Counted from the stretch's first letter, positions 1-8,023 are shown. The stretch: DNA of 11,281 nt from Shewanella sp. (GCA_004195335.1 SDWK01000044.1:1-11281), one strand, 5' to 3'. The notes: a model not told the origin generated them from the letters alone. Program-made: numbers and translations.

Positions 1-731
1 CCTCTGCGACCTTCATTCATCAGTTGCTTCATATCTTTAACGGCTGTCGCCAGGCCATCGATGGCAGCGCGGGCGATGATTGCATGGCCGATGTTAAGCT
101 CATAAAGCTCTGGGATCGCAGCTATTGGCTTAACATTGTGATAGTGAAGCCCATGGCCAGCATTTACGACTAAGCCCTTAGAGTGAGCGTATTTTGCCAT
201 CTCGGTGATACGTGCCAGCTCTTTAGCCTCTTCAGCCTCATTTTTCGCATCGGCGTAACAGCCGGTGTGGATTTCTATCAAAGGTGCACCCACTTCGACA
301 GCGGCATCTATCTGGGTCTTATTGGCATCGATAAACAGAGAGACCTTAATGCCGGCATCATCGAGGCGTTGCACCGCCGCACCAACCTTCCCCATTTGAC
401 CCGCGACATCTAAGCCGCCTTCTGTCGTGAGCTCTTCACGTTTCTCAGGTACCAGACACACATAAGTCGGTTTAACCTCACAGGCGATGTCGAGCATCTC
501 ATCTGTTACAGCCATCTCAAAATTCATGCGCGTTTTTAGTGTTTTGGCTAACAGGTAGATATCACGGTCGATGATATGGCGTCGGTCTTCACGTAAATGT
601 ACAGTGATCCCTTCGGCGCCAGCGTGTTCAGCAACCGCAGCGGCATGAACAGGATCCGGATACGATGTTCCACGGGCCTGACGTAAGGTCGCGATGTGAT
701 CGATATTAACACCCAGTAAAATACGGCTCAT
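1..731 (-). CDS. pdxJ: Pyridoxine 5'-phosphate synthase PdxJ (3' end at or just past the window edge)
   Basis: PdxJ is the cytoplasmic TIM-barrel enzyme that condenses 1-deoxyxylulose 5-phosphate with 3-amino-2-oxopropyl phosphate to give pyridoxine 5'-phosphate, the ring-closing step of DXP-dependent vitamin B6 synthesis. The visible 243 codons begin [20 protein letters not shown] and include [10 protein letters not shown] (about 43-52, with H45 and R47), NFEMAV with E72, and [30 protein letters not shown] and [10 protein letters not shown] follow. H45, E72 and the AGHGL histidine match known active-site positions. The last visible residues, MNEGRRG, resemble the usual C-terminus, so only the stop codon is probably missing. 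A GAGG ribosome binding site lies about 9 bases before the ATG. It follows recO in the same direction after 155 bases, the order usual in gammaproteobacteria, although the gap leaves room for its own promoter. Confidence 0.96.
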   Translation of the reverse strand, partial: MSRILLGVNIDHIATLRQARGTSYPDPVHAAAVAEHAGAEGITVHLREDRRHIIDRDIYLLAKTLKTRMNFEMAVTDEMLDIACEVKPTYVCLVPEKREELTTEGGLDVAGQMGKVGAAVQRLDDAGIKVSLFIDANKTQIDAAVEVGAPLIEIHTGCYADAKNEAEEAKELARITEMAKYAHSKGLVVNAGHGLHYHNVKPIAAIPELYELNIGHAIIARAAIDGLATAVKDMKQLMNEGRR

Positions 732-804
732 GGAAATTCCTCAAAAAATAGGGGGATAGGGCGACGTTATTCAGTATTCACGCCGTCAAAATATTATTGA
801 GGCT

Positions 805-834
805 ATTGTACTAATGTCGCGAGGAAAAAACCAA
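805..834 (-). promoter_or_regulatory. Candidate sigma-70 promoter for pdxJ
   Basis: On the minus strand TTGGTT (834-829) and TACAAT (810-805) are separated by 18 bases. The -10 box matches TATAAT at five of six positions and the -35 box matches TTGACA at three. Transcription would start about 65-70 bases before the pdxJ start codon, in the 155-base gap after recO. The element is a motif match only. Confidence 0.38.
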
Positions 835-886
835 TATCATGAGAACAACTAACGTAAAAATGACTTGAGTAACGACGATGATACTG

Positions 887-1552
887 CTATTTAAATAGCG
901 CCCTGGACTTCAAGGGTTTATCCCCTAGAATCGGGGCTAACATGAGGCGCATCAAATATTTGGCCTGTTTGAAATGTGCAGGCAGAAGCCGGTGTTCATC
1001 CAATGCCAGCAGCATGTCTCCGCTATAATGGGATGTCTTAGGGCCCAGAGCGCTGACAAAACCTTCATCTGGTAATAAGCGATAGTAGTAATCGGCCTCG
1101 ATGGCATCTTGGTTTATATCGACGGTGAGCGTCGGCATCAAGCCTATCTCTTTCAGCAGTTCGAGTTCAAAGTACCTGAGCTGACTCTGACAAAATCCGG
1201 CAGCCATAGCCATCAACGTAGAGTGGTAAGTAAAAAACAGGGTCTCGCCACCATGATCAACACTGGTGCAGCGCACGAGTAACTCATTGAGATAGAAGCC
1301 TGAGAAACTCACCGCGCCACTTAAAGGAATAGCCGGACTCGCGGCTTCCACTTGAATAAGGTTTTTAAGACTGGTGCGTCCGGATAGTTCAAAAATAAGG
1401 GGTTGGAAAGGTTGTAAAATACTCTTTATTGAGCTCTTGCCACTGCCTAAACGTGCAACACAGTCTACCCTCCCTTGGCCATCGACCAACATATTCACTA
1501 ATACACTGGAGTCACGGAAGGGACGAGTGTGCAGCACATAACCACGTAACAT
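887..1552 (-). CDS. recO: DNA repair protein RecO
   Basis: RecO acts with RecF and RecR to load RecA onto SSB-coated single-stranded DNA and can anneal complementary strands. The 221-residue product is slightly shorter than the E. coli protein (about 240). The N-terminal OB-fold (about 1-78) opens MLRGYVLHTRPFRDSSVLVN and includes SIKSILQPFQPLIFEL (41-56). The helical C-terminal part contains YLNELL (87-92) and LRYFELELLKEIG (125-137). The tail LGDKPLKSRALF matches the family's conserved ending. Its start codon lies 7 bases from the end of a MITE-like repeat, and no Shine-Dalgarno sequence is visible, because the 20 bases before the ATG are terminal-repeat sequence plus TTAATTA. In related genomes recO normally follows era closely. 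Here about 395 bases separate them, so its expression may differ from the usual operon. Confidence 0.93.
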   Translation of the reverse strand: MLRGYVLHTRPFRDSSVLVNMLVDGQGRVDCVARLGSGKSSIKSILQPFQPLIFELSGRTSLKNLIQVEAASPAIPLSGAVSFSGFYLNELLVRCTSVDHGGETLFFTYHSTLMAMAAGFCQSQLRYFELELLKEIGLMPTLTVDINQDAIEADYYYRLLPDEGFVSALGPKTSHYSGDMLLALDEHRLLPAHFKQAKYLMRLMLAPILGDKPLKSRALFK

Positions 1553-1558
1553 TAATTA

Positions 1559-1841
1559 ATACCAATTCCATTGAGTAGTTGCCCATTCAGCGGGAATTTA
1601 AAGTGCTGTAGGCAAGTAGGTGGATTGAAGCTAATAGTTATTCTATCTCGAAAGCCGCGTACGTAGCATAAAGTGCTTTACCTTTTGCTTTAAACATCAG
1701 CCGCACTACGTGAGCTTCTCATGGCTTCCACTTCTTCTTTGTATTGTCTCAAAAGGGAGCAACCATTTCCTCATCAATACGCCTTGAATTGAAAGCCCTG
1801 AGGTAGCTCTGAATTGGGCACATATTTAATGGAATTGGTAT
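1559..1841. mobile_element. MITE-like non-coding inverted-repeat element between era and recO
   Basis: The left end (1559-1590) and the reverse complement of the right end (1809-1841) share a perfect 14-base tip, ATACCAATTCCATT. Similarity continues through TGCCC and ATTCAG, with a few substitutions and one indel, giving terminal inverted repeats of about 32-33 bases. Counted from the CC after the terminal TA, the element is flanked by TA on each side, which would fit a TA target duplication of the IS630/Tc1 type; this is inference. The roughly 280-base interior encodes no transposase. It holds a further inverted pair, ACGTAG (1661-1666) and CTACGT (1706-1711), so it can probably fold. A 70-codon open frame on the minus strand runs across its right end but looks accidental. 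The element fills most of the 395-base gap between era and recO. Confidence 0.78.
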
Positions 1842-1879
1842 AAACCTCAATGACACTGAAGTTATGCCAGTTTTAGCGC

Positions 1880-1917
1880 AAAAAAAAAGCCCACCAACCC
1901 AAGCATACTTTATGGCT
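1880..1917 (-). terminator. Possible weak intrinsic terminator after era
   Basis: On the minus strand AGCC (1917-1914) can pair with GGCT (1891-1888), extended by one A-T pair with a bulge, and a run of nine T follows immediately (1888-1880). The loop is about 22 bases and the stem is short, so efficiency is doubtful. It lies 31 bases after the era stop and before the MITE-like element. If active, it would end the lepB-rnc-era message before recO. Confidence 0.35.
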
Positions 1918-1947
1918 AGGTCGAGGGGCATTTTCATCGAAATGGGA

Positions 1948-2937
1948 TTATTCGTCGCCATAGCCTAAGCTACGCAATGCGCGCTCATCATCGGCCCAGC
2001 CTGACTTAACCTTAACCCACATCTCAAGGAATACTTTATTATCAAACATGACCTCCATATCCTTACGAGCAGCAGAGCTGATCTTCTTCATACGGTCACC
2101 CTTGTTGCCTATCACCATACGTTTCTGAGTTTCACGCTCGACAAGAACTAGGGCGTTAATCTGATAGACGCCATTTTCCATCATCTTGAACTGCTCGATT
2201 TCAACCGTACAATCGTAAGGTAGCTCATCACCTAAGAAACGCATCAGTTTTTCACGGACGATTTCTGAGGCCATAAATTTTTGTGAGCGATCCGTGACAT
2301 AATCTTCAGGGAAAAAATGAGGGGATTCAGGCACAGACTCTACCGACAACTCTAAGATACGTTGCACGTTAGTGCCTTTAGTGGCTGAGATAGGCAAAAT
2401 TTCATCGAAAGGAAATTTCTTAGATAACTCATCCAGGTAAGGGAATAACAACTCCTTATCTTTGATGTTATCCACCTTATTAACCGCTAATAACGTTTTA
2501 CGGCCATCATCGCGACTCTGCAGCTTACGCAGCACCATATCATCATCTTCAGTCCAGGTCATACCATCGACAACGAAGATGACCAGGCTCACTTCCGCTA
2601 ATGAACTGGCCGCAGCGCGGTTCATCAAACGGTTGATGGCTCTTTTCTCTTCCATATGCAAACCCGGCGTGTCGATAAATACGACCTGACGAGCACCGTC
2701 GGTATGAATACCCATGATACGATGACGGGTTGTCTGAGGCTTCTTAGAGGTAATACTGATCTTCTGACCAAGCAGATTATTCAACAGTGTCGATTTGCCT
2801 ACGTTAGGGCGACCCACTATCGCCACCATGCCACAGTAAGTCACATCATACTTTGCAGCCGATGATGGATTATTCATTTGTGCCAGTAGATCGTCTAAAT
2901 TCGGCTCACCCTTACCACTGCTATCTTTCTTGCTCAT
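1948..2937 (-). CDS. era: GTPase Era, 16S rRNA and 30S maturation factor
   Basis: Era is an essential GTPase that binds near the 3' end of 16S rRNA and assists 30S subunit assembly. The 329-residue protein has the GTPase motifs G1 GRPNVGKS (42-49), G3 DTPG (89-92), G4 NKVD (153-156) and G5 SAT (184-186). A C-terminal KH RNA-binding domain follows, with [12 protein letters not shown] (275-286). Compared with E. coli Era (301 residues) there is an N-terminal extension of about 28-30 residues before [17 protein letters not shown]. It is hydrophilic and Ser/Asn/Asp-rich, and I recall similar tails in Shewanella Era proteins. The ATG overlaps the rnc stop in an ATGA arrangement (2934-2937), indicating translational coupling, and GGAG lies 11 bases upstream. 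No GTPase motif is missing. Confidence 0.97.
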   Translation of the reverse strand: MSKKDSSGKGEPNLDDLLAQMNNPSSAAKYDVTYCGMVAIVGRPNVGKSTLLNNLLGQKISITSKKPQTTRHRIMGIHTDGARQVVFIDTPGLHMEEKRAINRLMNRAAASSLAEVSLVIFVVDGMTWTEDDDMVLRKLQSRDDGRKTLLAVNKVDNIKDKELLFPYLDELSKKFPFDEILPISATKGTNVQRILELSVESVPESPHFFPEDYVTDRSQKFMASEIVREKLMRFLGDELPYDCTVEIEQFKMMENGVYQINALVLVERETQKRMVIGNKGDRMKKISSAARKDMEVMFDNKVFLEMWVKVKSGWADDERALRSLGYGDE

Positions 2938-3611
2938 CGCTTTATTAACTCCAAAGCCTGTGCAGCGGCAAGCTGCTCGGCTTTTCTTCGGGAACTCGCA
3001 ATCCCAACAACGGGGTTACGCAACTCTTCAACATAACACTCAATCGTAAAGGTTTGCGCGTGCGCTTCCCCTTTAATGTCCGTCACTTTATAGACTGGGA
3101 GTGGCTTTTTAAAACCTTGCAGCAACTCTTGCAACAAGGTTTTTGGATCTTTTTGATTAATCGGTTCAATTGTCGCCAGACGCGACATATACCATTTAAG
3201 TACTAAATCACGGCACTTTTCAAGATCTGAATCAATGTAAACGGCACCAATAATGGCTTCGACGGCGTCGGCAATAATAGATTCACGGCGGAACCCACCA
3301 CTCTTCAACTCGCCAGGGCCTAAATAAAGGTAATCACCTAACTTAAACTCGAAACCAATCTCTGCCAGCATTTTACCGCACACTAGCGTGGCTCGCATGC
3401 GGCTAAGGTCTCCCTCTGTGGCCTTTGGAAATTGATGAAACAGTGCATCAGAGATAATAATAGACAGAATAGAGTCCCCAAGGAACTCTAACCTTTCGTT
3501 ATGCTTACTCGCTGCGCTACGGTGTGTCAGAGCATGTTCAAGTAGTGCTACTTCATTAAAGTCATAACCTAAGATTCTACACAGTCTAGGTATGTTCTTA
3601 ATCGGTTCCAT
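2934..3611 (-). CDS. rnc: Ribonuclease III
   Basis: RNase III cleaves double-stranded RNA, separating 16S and 23S precursors from the rRNA transcript and processing selected mRNAs and sRNA duplexes. The 225-residue length is typical. The catalytic domain (about 1-150) contains the family signature [10 protein letters not shown] (38-47). The metal-binding and catalytic acids are all present: E39, E42, D46, E66, D115 and E118, corresponding to E. coli E38, E41, D45, E65, D114 and E117. A double-stranded RNA binding domain occupies about 155-225 and ends in the [15 protein letters not shown] helix. The start lies one base after the lepB stop, and the stop overlaps the era start by four bases, so lepB-rnc-era is a tightly packed operon. 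In E. coli RNase III cleaves its own leader; whether that happens here is not visible. Confidence 0.97.
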   Translation of the reverse strand: MEPIKNIPRLCRILGYDFNEVALLEHALTHRSAASKHNERLEFLGDSILSIIISDALFHQFPKATEGDLSRMRATLVCGKMLAEIGFEFKLGDYLYLGPGELKSGGFRRESIIADAVEAIIGAVYIDSDLEKCRDLVLKWYMSRLATIEPINQKDPKTLLQELLQGFKKPLPVYKVTDIKGEAHAQTFTIECYVEELRNPVVGIASSRRKAEQLAAAQALELIKR

Positions 3612-3612
3612 C

Positions 3613-4530
3613 TTATGTAATACCGCCTACACGTTCAAAACGAACACCAGTTGGGATCCAACTTGGTAAAAAATCAGCTTTAGAGCGTTCAAACTCAAAG
3701 CTTATCCAGATAGCAACCGCTTTACCCACTAAGTTCTCCTCGGGTACGAATCCCCAGAAACGACTGTCAGTACTGTTATCGCGGTTATCACCCATCATAA
3801 AATAGTGGCCTTCTGGGACGACAAACTCTCCTACAGGAAGGTTGCCTTCACGGAAGTAATATCCCAAAGGATCGGGACGACTCGGGTTAATCAAAATATC
3901 ATGACTCACTTCGCCTAGTTGCTCTGTATAACGCAGTAACGGCGTACCATTTTGAGCAAACTCGCCCTGATTAACAGACTCTCGAGACACCTGCTTAAGT
4001 TCAGGACAGACCTCAACACCTTCACCGCAGGCAGGCTGTATATAGAGCTGCTTATTGCGATAGACAATTCTATCACCAGGCAAACCGACCACCCGCTTAA
4101 TGTAATCGATTCTAGGATCGACCGGATACTTAAATACAGTCACATCACCACGTTCTGGTTTACTTGTCTCAACTAATTGGCTGCGCCACACAGGATCTTT
4201 TAATCCGTAGCTAAATTTTTCAACCAAAATGAAATCGCCGACCAAAAGTGTTGGCATCATAGAGCCCGATGGGATCTGAAAAGGTTCATAAATAAACGAA
4301 CGCAAAATAAGTACGAATGCGATCACTGGAAAAATAGAACGAGCCGTCTCAACCAGTGCCGATTCTCGAGTGATTTTTTCGGCGACTTCCTCACTGATAT
4401 CAGCATCCATGGATTGCGCCATCGCAAGCTTTTCACGGCGTTTAGGTGCGAGTAACAGTGCATCGGCCATCCAAACTAGGCCACTACTCAAAGTCACTAA
4501 CACTAGGATGAGGGAAAAATAGGCTGCCAT
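3613..4530 (-). CDS. lepB: Signal peptidase I (leader peptidase LepB)
   Basis: LepB is the inner-membrane serine protease that removes signal peptides from Sec- and Tat-exported preproteins on the periplasmic face. The 305-residue protein has two N-terminal membrane segments (about 4-26 and 64-80) separated by a charged cytoplasmic loop. The catalytic serine S90 lies in [10 protein letters not shown] and the general-base lysine K145 in [12 protein letters not shown]. The conserved GDNRDNS box is at 247-253. C168 and C175 correspond to the disulfide-forming cysteines of E. coli LepB, which is about 324 residues long. The ATG is preceded by AGGAG with a 10-base spacer. It heads the lepB-rnc-era unit, and the 166-base gap from lepA contains a hairpin and a candidate promoter, so it may be transcribed separately from lepA. 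Confidence 0.97.
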   Translation of the reverse strand: MAAYFSLILVLVTLSSGLVWMADALLLAPKRREKLAMAQSMDADISEEVAEKITRESALVETARSIFPVIAFVLILRSFIYEPFQIPSGSMMPTLLVGDFILVEKFSYGLKDPVWRSQLVETSKPERGDVTVFKYPVDPRIDYIKRVVGLPGDRIVYRNKQLYIQPACGEGVEVCPELKQVSRESVNQGEFAQNGTPLLRYTEQLGEVSHDILINPSRPDPLGYYFREGNLPVGEFVVPEGHYFMMGDNRDNSTDSRFWGFVPEENLVGKAVAIWISFEFERSKADFLPSWIPTGVRFERVGGIT

Positions 4531-4560
4531 AGGTAATTAACTCCTGCCTTAAAACAAATA

Positions 4561-4588
4561 ATACTATTTCTAATTGATACGCGGTCAA
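4561..4588 (-). promoter_or_regulatory. Candidate sigma-70 promoter for lepB-rnc-era
   Basis: On the minus strand TTGACC (4588-4583, five of six consensus bases) and TAGTAT (4566-4561, four of six) are separated by 16 bases. TATTAT, three bases further on, is an alternative -10 box at 19-base spacing. The start point would lie about 20-25 bases before the lepB start codon. The -35 box lies inside a perfect 9-bp dyad. The element is a motif match in a plausible position between a hairpin and the gene. Confidence 0.5.
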
Positions 4589-4602
4589 ATAATCGCGTAT
4601 CA
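4575..4602. repeat. Perfect 9-bp inverted repeat overlapping the lepB promoter
   Basis: TGATACGCG (4575-4583) and CGCGTATCA (4594-4602) are exact reverse complements separated by 10 bases. The dyad covers the candidate lepB -35 box (4583-4588). A transcription-factor operator is one explanation. If transcription enters from lepA it could instead fold as an RNA hairpin. There is no T-run on either side, so it is not an intrinsic terminator. Confidence 0.6.
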
Positions 4603-4637
4603 CAGACGAATAGGTCAGTTATACGTTAGTAACGAAA

Positions 4638-4664
4638 GCGCCGCAAACTGCGGCGCCTTTTTTT
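4638..4664. terminator. GC-rich terminator hairpin between lepA and lepB
   Basis: GCGCCGCA (4638-4645) and TGCGGCGC (4649-4656) form a perfect 8-bp stem with a 3-base loop. A run of seven T follows on the plus strand (4658-4664). Read on the minus strand, the direction of lepA, the stem is preceded by seven A and followed only by TTTCGTTA, a weaker U-tract. It may terminate lepA transcription inefficiently and antisense transcription strongly, so it could act in both directions. Confidence 0.65.
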
Positions 4665-4696
4665 GCTCTCTATTAACAATTCTTAACGATTAGCCA

Positions 4697-6487
4697 CTAA
4701 TCATTGAGCTTAAGCACTGCGAGGAAGGCTTCTTGTGGGACTTCCACATTACCCACCTGCTTCATGCGCTTCTTACCCTCTTTTTGCTTGTTCAGTAGCT
4801 TCTTCTTACGAGAAACGTCACCACCATAACACTTAGCCGTTACGTCTTTACGCATCGCTTTAATCGATGAACGAGCGATAACCTGACTGCCTACCGCCGC
4901 TTGCACCGCAATATCAAACATCTGACGTGGAATAAGCTCTTTCATCTTATTCACAAGTGCCAGACCTTTAGAGCGGATCAATCCTTTATGGATAATCATC
5001 GCAAGCGCATCGACTCTGTCACCGTTAATCAAGATATCTAAACGCACCATGTCGGCTGGCTCAAAACGGATAAAGTTATACTCAAGAGAGGCATAACCAC
5101 GACTGGTTGACTTAAGGCGGTCGAAGAAGTCCATCACCACCTCAGCCATAGGCAGTTCATAGCTCAAAGCCACTTGATTACCATGGTAAACCAAGTTCTT
5201 CTGCACGCCACGCTTTTCGATACACAGGGTGATCACGTTACCCAGATACTCTTTTGGCACCAAGATATTGGTTTCAACTATCGGTTCACGCATCTCTGTA
5301 ATATTATTAATTGCAGGCAGATCAGATGGGTTATCAACGTAAATAGTATCGCCACTGGTAGTGACAATCTCATACACAACCGTTGGGGCAGTAGTAATAA
5401 GGTCTAGATCGTATTCACGCTCTAGGCGCTCTTGGATGATCTCCATGTGAAGCAGACCCAGGAAACCAATACGGAAACCAAAACCAAGTGCCGATGAGGT
5501 TTCAGGCTCAAAGAACAAAGAGGCATCATTCAAGCTAAGCTTGTTCAATGCATCACGAAAGTTCTCATAATCATCAGTCGAGATAGGAAATAAACCGGCA
5601 TAAACCTGCGGTTTAACCTTCTTAAAACCAGCAAGCGGTTTTTCTGCACCGTGCTTAGCTTGAGTCAAGGTATCTCCCACTGGCGCGCCGTGGATCTCTT
5701 TAATACCAGCAATAATAAAGCCTACTTCACCGGTTTTCAGCTCAGTGGTATCTGTTTGCTTAGGGGTAAAGATACCGACGCGATCAGCGTTATAGTTTTG
5801 CCCTGTGGACATAACCTTAAACTTGTCGCCTTTTCTCAATACGCCATTTTTAATTCGAACTAGCGACACAACACCTTGGTAGCTATCGAACCAAGAATCG
5901 ATGATCAAGGCCTGTAGTGGTCCCTCTTCATCACCTTCTGGTGGTGGAATTTGAGCAACAATAACTTCAAGTACATCTTTAATACCAACGCCGGTTTTTG
6001 CCGAACAACGAACCGCATCGGTGGCTTCAATACCAACAATGTCTTCAATCTCTTCGGCGACACGATCTGGATCGGCCTGAGGTAGATCGATCTTGTTCAA
6101 AACTGGAACAACGTGCATATCCATCTCTAGCGCTGTATAACAGTTTGCCAGAGTCTGAGCTTCTACGCCTTGTCCTGCATCGACCACTAAAAGCGCACCT
6201 TCACAGGCAGCTAATGAACGAGAAACTTCATAAGAAAAGTCGACATGACCAGGAGTATCAATAAAGTTCAACTGGTAAGTTTCACCATTTAAAGCGGTGT
6301 AATCCAGTGTCACACTCTGTGCTTTAATGGTAATACCGCGCTCGCGCTCAATATCCATTGAGTCCAATACTTGGGACGCCATCTCACGCTCAGAAAGACC
6401 GCCGCATTCTTGGATCAATCGGTCAGAGAGTGTTGATTTGCCGTGATCAATATGGGCAATAATCGAAAAATTTCTAATGTGCTTCAT
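4697..6487 (-). CDS. lepA: Translation elongation factor 4 (LepA)
   Basis: LepA/EF4 is a ribosome-binding GTPase related to EF-G. It was proposed to back-translocate ribosomes and is also implicated in translation initiation and 30S biogenesis. The 596-residue product is full length (E. coli 599). Its G domain has AHIDHGKST (11-19), ERERGIT (47-53), DTPGH (77-81), NKID (131-134) and SAKTG (161-165). EF-G-like domains II, III and V follow. The LepA-specific C-terminal domain is rich in Lys/Arg ([18 protein letters not shown]) and ends [11 protein letters not shown]. The start [18 protein letters not shown] is the family's normal N-terminus, although no good Shine-Dalgarno sequence precedes it. 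It lies 119 bases after rseC with a candidate promoter of its own, and is followed by a hairpin before lepB. Confidence 0.98.
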   Translation of the reverse strand: MKHIRNFSIIAHIDHGKSTLSDRLIQECGGLSEREMASQVLDSMDIERERGITIKAQSVTLDYTALNGETYQLNFIDTPGHVDFSYEVSRSLAACEGALLVVDAGQGVEAQTLANCYTALEMDMHVVPVLNKIDLPQADPDRVAEEIEDIVGIEATDAVRCSAKTGVGIKDVLEVIVAQIPPPEGDEEGPLQALIIDSWFDSYQGVVSLVRIKNGVLRKGDKFKVMSTGQNYNADRVGIFTPKQTDTTELKTGEVGFIIAGIKEIHGAPVGDTLTQAKHGAEKPLAGFKKVKPQVYAGLFPISTDDYENFRDALNKLSLNDASLFFEPETSSALGFGFRIGFLGLLHMEIIQERLEREYDLDLITTAPTVVYEIVTTSGDTIYVDNPSDLPAINNITEMREPIVETNILVPKEYLGNVITLCIEKRGVQKNLVYHGNQVALSYELPMAEVVMDFFDRLKSTSRGYASLEYNFIRFEPADMVRLDILINGDRVDALAMIIHKGLIRSKGLALVNKMKELIPRQMFDIAVQAAVGSQVIARSSIKAMRKDVTAKCYGGDVSRKKKLLNKQKEGKKRMKQVGNVEVPQEAFLAVLKLND

Positions 6488-6534
6488 GATATGGCTGATG
6501 ATTACTCAATGTTGGAATTTTTAAAAAGTGCCGA

Positions 6535-6563
6535 ATTGTACCCGATTGAGCAAGTAATACCAA
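6535..6563 (-). promoter_or_regulatory. Candidate sigma-70 promoter for lepA
   Basis: On the minus strand TTGGTA (6563-6558) and TACAAT (6540-6535) are exactly 17 bases apart, matching the consensus at four and five of six positions. Transcription would start near 6528 and give a leader of about 40 bases. The -35 box is part of a short ATACCAAT-type repeat. Some transcription may also arrive from rseC. Confidence 0.5.
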
Positions 6564-6584
6564 TCGAATAACGCTTATTAAGCG
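6555..6584. repeat. Short ATACCAAT-type intergenic repeat with adjoining palindrome
   Basis: TAATACCAATC (6555-6565) shares its ATACCAAT tip with the ends of the MITE-like element near recO. It is followed closely by the palindromic CGCTTATTAAGCG (6572-6584). GAGC (6548-6551) and GCTC (6594-6597) could close a larger, imperfect fold. No second long arm is present, so this may be a solo or decayed repeat, or coincidence. Confidence 0.35.
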
Positions 6585-6606
6585 AAAAATTAAGGCTCTG
6601 ATGGGG

Positions 6607-7062
6607 CTATATTGAGTGGCCAAGATGAGAAATAATCACGGGCTGACTATCAATTTCCATCCTACGCGCAATTCTTCTAGCGGCTACCCAAAAAACCAGC
6701 GCACCTAAGATTGCTAATGGAATAACCACAAGATCGCTGGATTGAAAATTTAATAGGGATGTGACGAAAGATGCCAATGCAACGCCAGAGAAGAGTCCAA
6801 CCAAAGGTAACAGATATACCAGCGCCGCCGCTTTTAAGATCACGCTTTCCGGCAGCCCAAGTTTTAACAGTTCGCCAGGTTCATATTGACGATCCGATGG
6901 AATTGAAAAGCACTGCACCTTAGGTGAAAACGCTTTAGAGATGGCAGAGGTTCCGCATGACTCGCTGTTATCGCAATGATTACAGGCATTCTTTACCTTA
7001 ACCTCGACCCTTACCCAGCCGCTGCCATCACACTCGAGCACTTTTGCCATCTCTTCCATCAT
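6607..7062 (-). CDS. rseC: RseC/MucC family inner-membrane protein of the sigma-E operon
   Basis: RseC is a small inner-membrane protein co-transcribed with rpoE. Its reported effect on sigma-E activity is mild, and links to SoxR reduction and other redox roles have been described. The 151-residue protein has an N-terminal soluble part with a cysteine cluster, C27-x2-C30-x5-C36 (ACNHCDNSESCG), matching the E. coli layout and a possible metal or redox site. Two membrane segments follow (about 75-100 and 110-128), with the Arg-rich stretch ARRIARR between the second and the tail. The first of two adjacent ATG codons (7062) is used here; the second (7059) is equally possible. It starts 17 bases after the rseB stop and is the last gene of the operon. 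Confidence 0.9.
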   Translation of the reverse strand: MMEEMAKVLECDGSGWVRVEVKVKNACNHCDNSESCGTSAISKAFSPKVQCFSIPSDRQYEPGELLKLGLPESVILKAAALVYLLPLVGLFSGVALASFVTSLLNFQSSDLVVIPLAILGALVFWVAARRIARRMEIDSQPVIISHLGHSI

Positions 7063-7079
7063 ATAAATATACTCAACCG

Positions 7080-8012
7080 CTATTCAATGGTGATGCTTTT
7101 AGCTACACGGGACAGGGTTTCAGCAGGCACTTTACCCACAGCAACCACTTCCGCATTTCCAATTCGTTCAGTCACTAATGACAAACCATTTCGCGTAATT
7201 AACTCCTCCGGCATTTGTGCATCACCAGCTCGAGCAACATACACTGAAATGTTGGCCATTCCATCACTTAAGGCGATATATTCGACGGCCTCATGACTAC
7301 CCATGAGTCTATGGCTATCTTTAACCAACACCTTAAAACCTGCGGGTAACCATTTAAACTGCCAATTATCCCCGGCATCACGCTCAGACTGAGAAACTAC
7401 GACCGGCCACTCCTGCTTGTAAGCTTCATGTAGAATAGCTGGTACTTCATCCAGTACTAATAACTCGACAACAAGTATCTGCTCAAGGAGTTGCTTGTCT
7501 TGAGTCAACATGTCGTAACGTAGTGGAAGCGATGTCTCCATATCCAACCATACTTGATAACCATAACGATAATCGTCATTGGGAATAATGCGTACTAACT
7601 GGCTGGGACGACCCGCTAGACGACTTCGACCACCGAGAACAAACTGGTAGCCAGCCTCTAACGCCGAAAAATCGCCAGCAAATGCGGGGGGGAAGAGCCC
7701 TTGAATACGTTTGGCATTGATACTATATGCGGGTTGGTCATGCTCGATAAAGGTGACTGTTTTGCCAACTCTAACGGCAGATTTAGGCGGACCATTGAGG
7801 TGTTCAAGAAAAGCGACTTCCTGATCTTCAATTCTGCCATGAATATAAACCAGTGGCCTGATATGATCAGCCTGAAGCTGTATCAGGGATATTTTAAACT
7901 CTTGCTCACGCAAGGCTTGACTCATATTTTCTAGCCAAGCCTTAGCAGATATAACTTCCTGTGCCATCACAGGAAAATTCAAAAACAACAGGCCCAATAG
8001 GATAAGACGCAA
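7080..8012 (-). CDS. rseB: Sigma-E regulatory protein RseB (periplasmic)
   Basis: RseB is a periplasmic protein that binds the periplasmic part of RseA and shields it from DegS. It is released when it senses mislocalised lipopolysaccharide or lipoproteins. The 310-residue precursor (E. coli 318) has a signal peptide at 1-17, with a hydrophobic stretch LILLGLLFLNF and a likely cleavage after VMA before QEV. The large N-terminal domain resembles the LolA/LolB fold in known structures, and the smaller C-terminal domain begins around the WQFKWLPAGFKV segment. The start codon is TTG rather than ATG. It is supported by AAGGAG five bases upstream and by the complete signal peptide it yields; the only early ATG, at codon 16, would remove the signal. 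It follows rseA by 37 bases. Confidence 0.94.
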   Translation of the reverse strand: MRLILLGLLFLNFPVMAQEVISAKAWLENMSQALREQEFKISLIQLQADHIRPLVYIHGRIEDQEVAFLEHLNGPPKSAVRVGKTVTFIEHDQPAYSINAKRIQGLFPPAFAGDFSALEAGYQFVLGGRSRLAGRPSQLVRIIPNDDYRYGYQVWLDMETSLPLRYDMLTQDKQLLEQILVVELLVLDEVPAILHEAYKQEWPVVVSQSERDAGDNWQFKWLPAGFKVLVKDSHRLMGSHEAVEYIALSDGMANISVYVARAGDAQMPEELITRNGLSLVTERIGNAEVVAVGKVPAETLSRVAKSITIE

Positions 8013-8023
8013 GCTAACTCCTT
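8010..8023 (-). promoter_or_regulatory. Ribosome binding site fixing a TTG start for rseB
   Basis: On the minus strand AAGGAG precedes the TTG codon (8012-8010) by five bases. This is near-ideal spacing and one of the best Shine-Dalgarno sequences in the window. It decides the start because no ATG lies near it in frame. Confidence 0.8.

Noticed and set aside
183..413. A 76-codon plus-strand frame in the left-edge region
   Set aside because: It is antisense to pdxJ, whose conserved motifs run unbroken through the segment.
1749..1961. A 70-codon minus-strand open frame running from the era 3' end into the MITE-like element
   Set aside because: It overlaps the era stop region, crosses the terminal repeat, has no ribosome binding site and no recognisable family. 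It is most likely a by-product of the repeat sequence.
4688..4702. GATTAG-CCA-CTAATC hairpin at the lepA stop codon
   Set aside because: The stem is only six AT-rich base pairs and no T-run follows, so it is unlikely to terminate transcription.
6976..7296. A 106-codon plus-strand frame opposite the rseC/rseB junction
   Set aside because: Both minus-strand genes here are clear family members with proper operon spacing. The opposite frame has no family resemblance.
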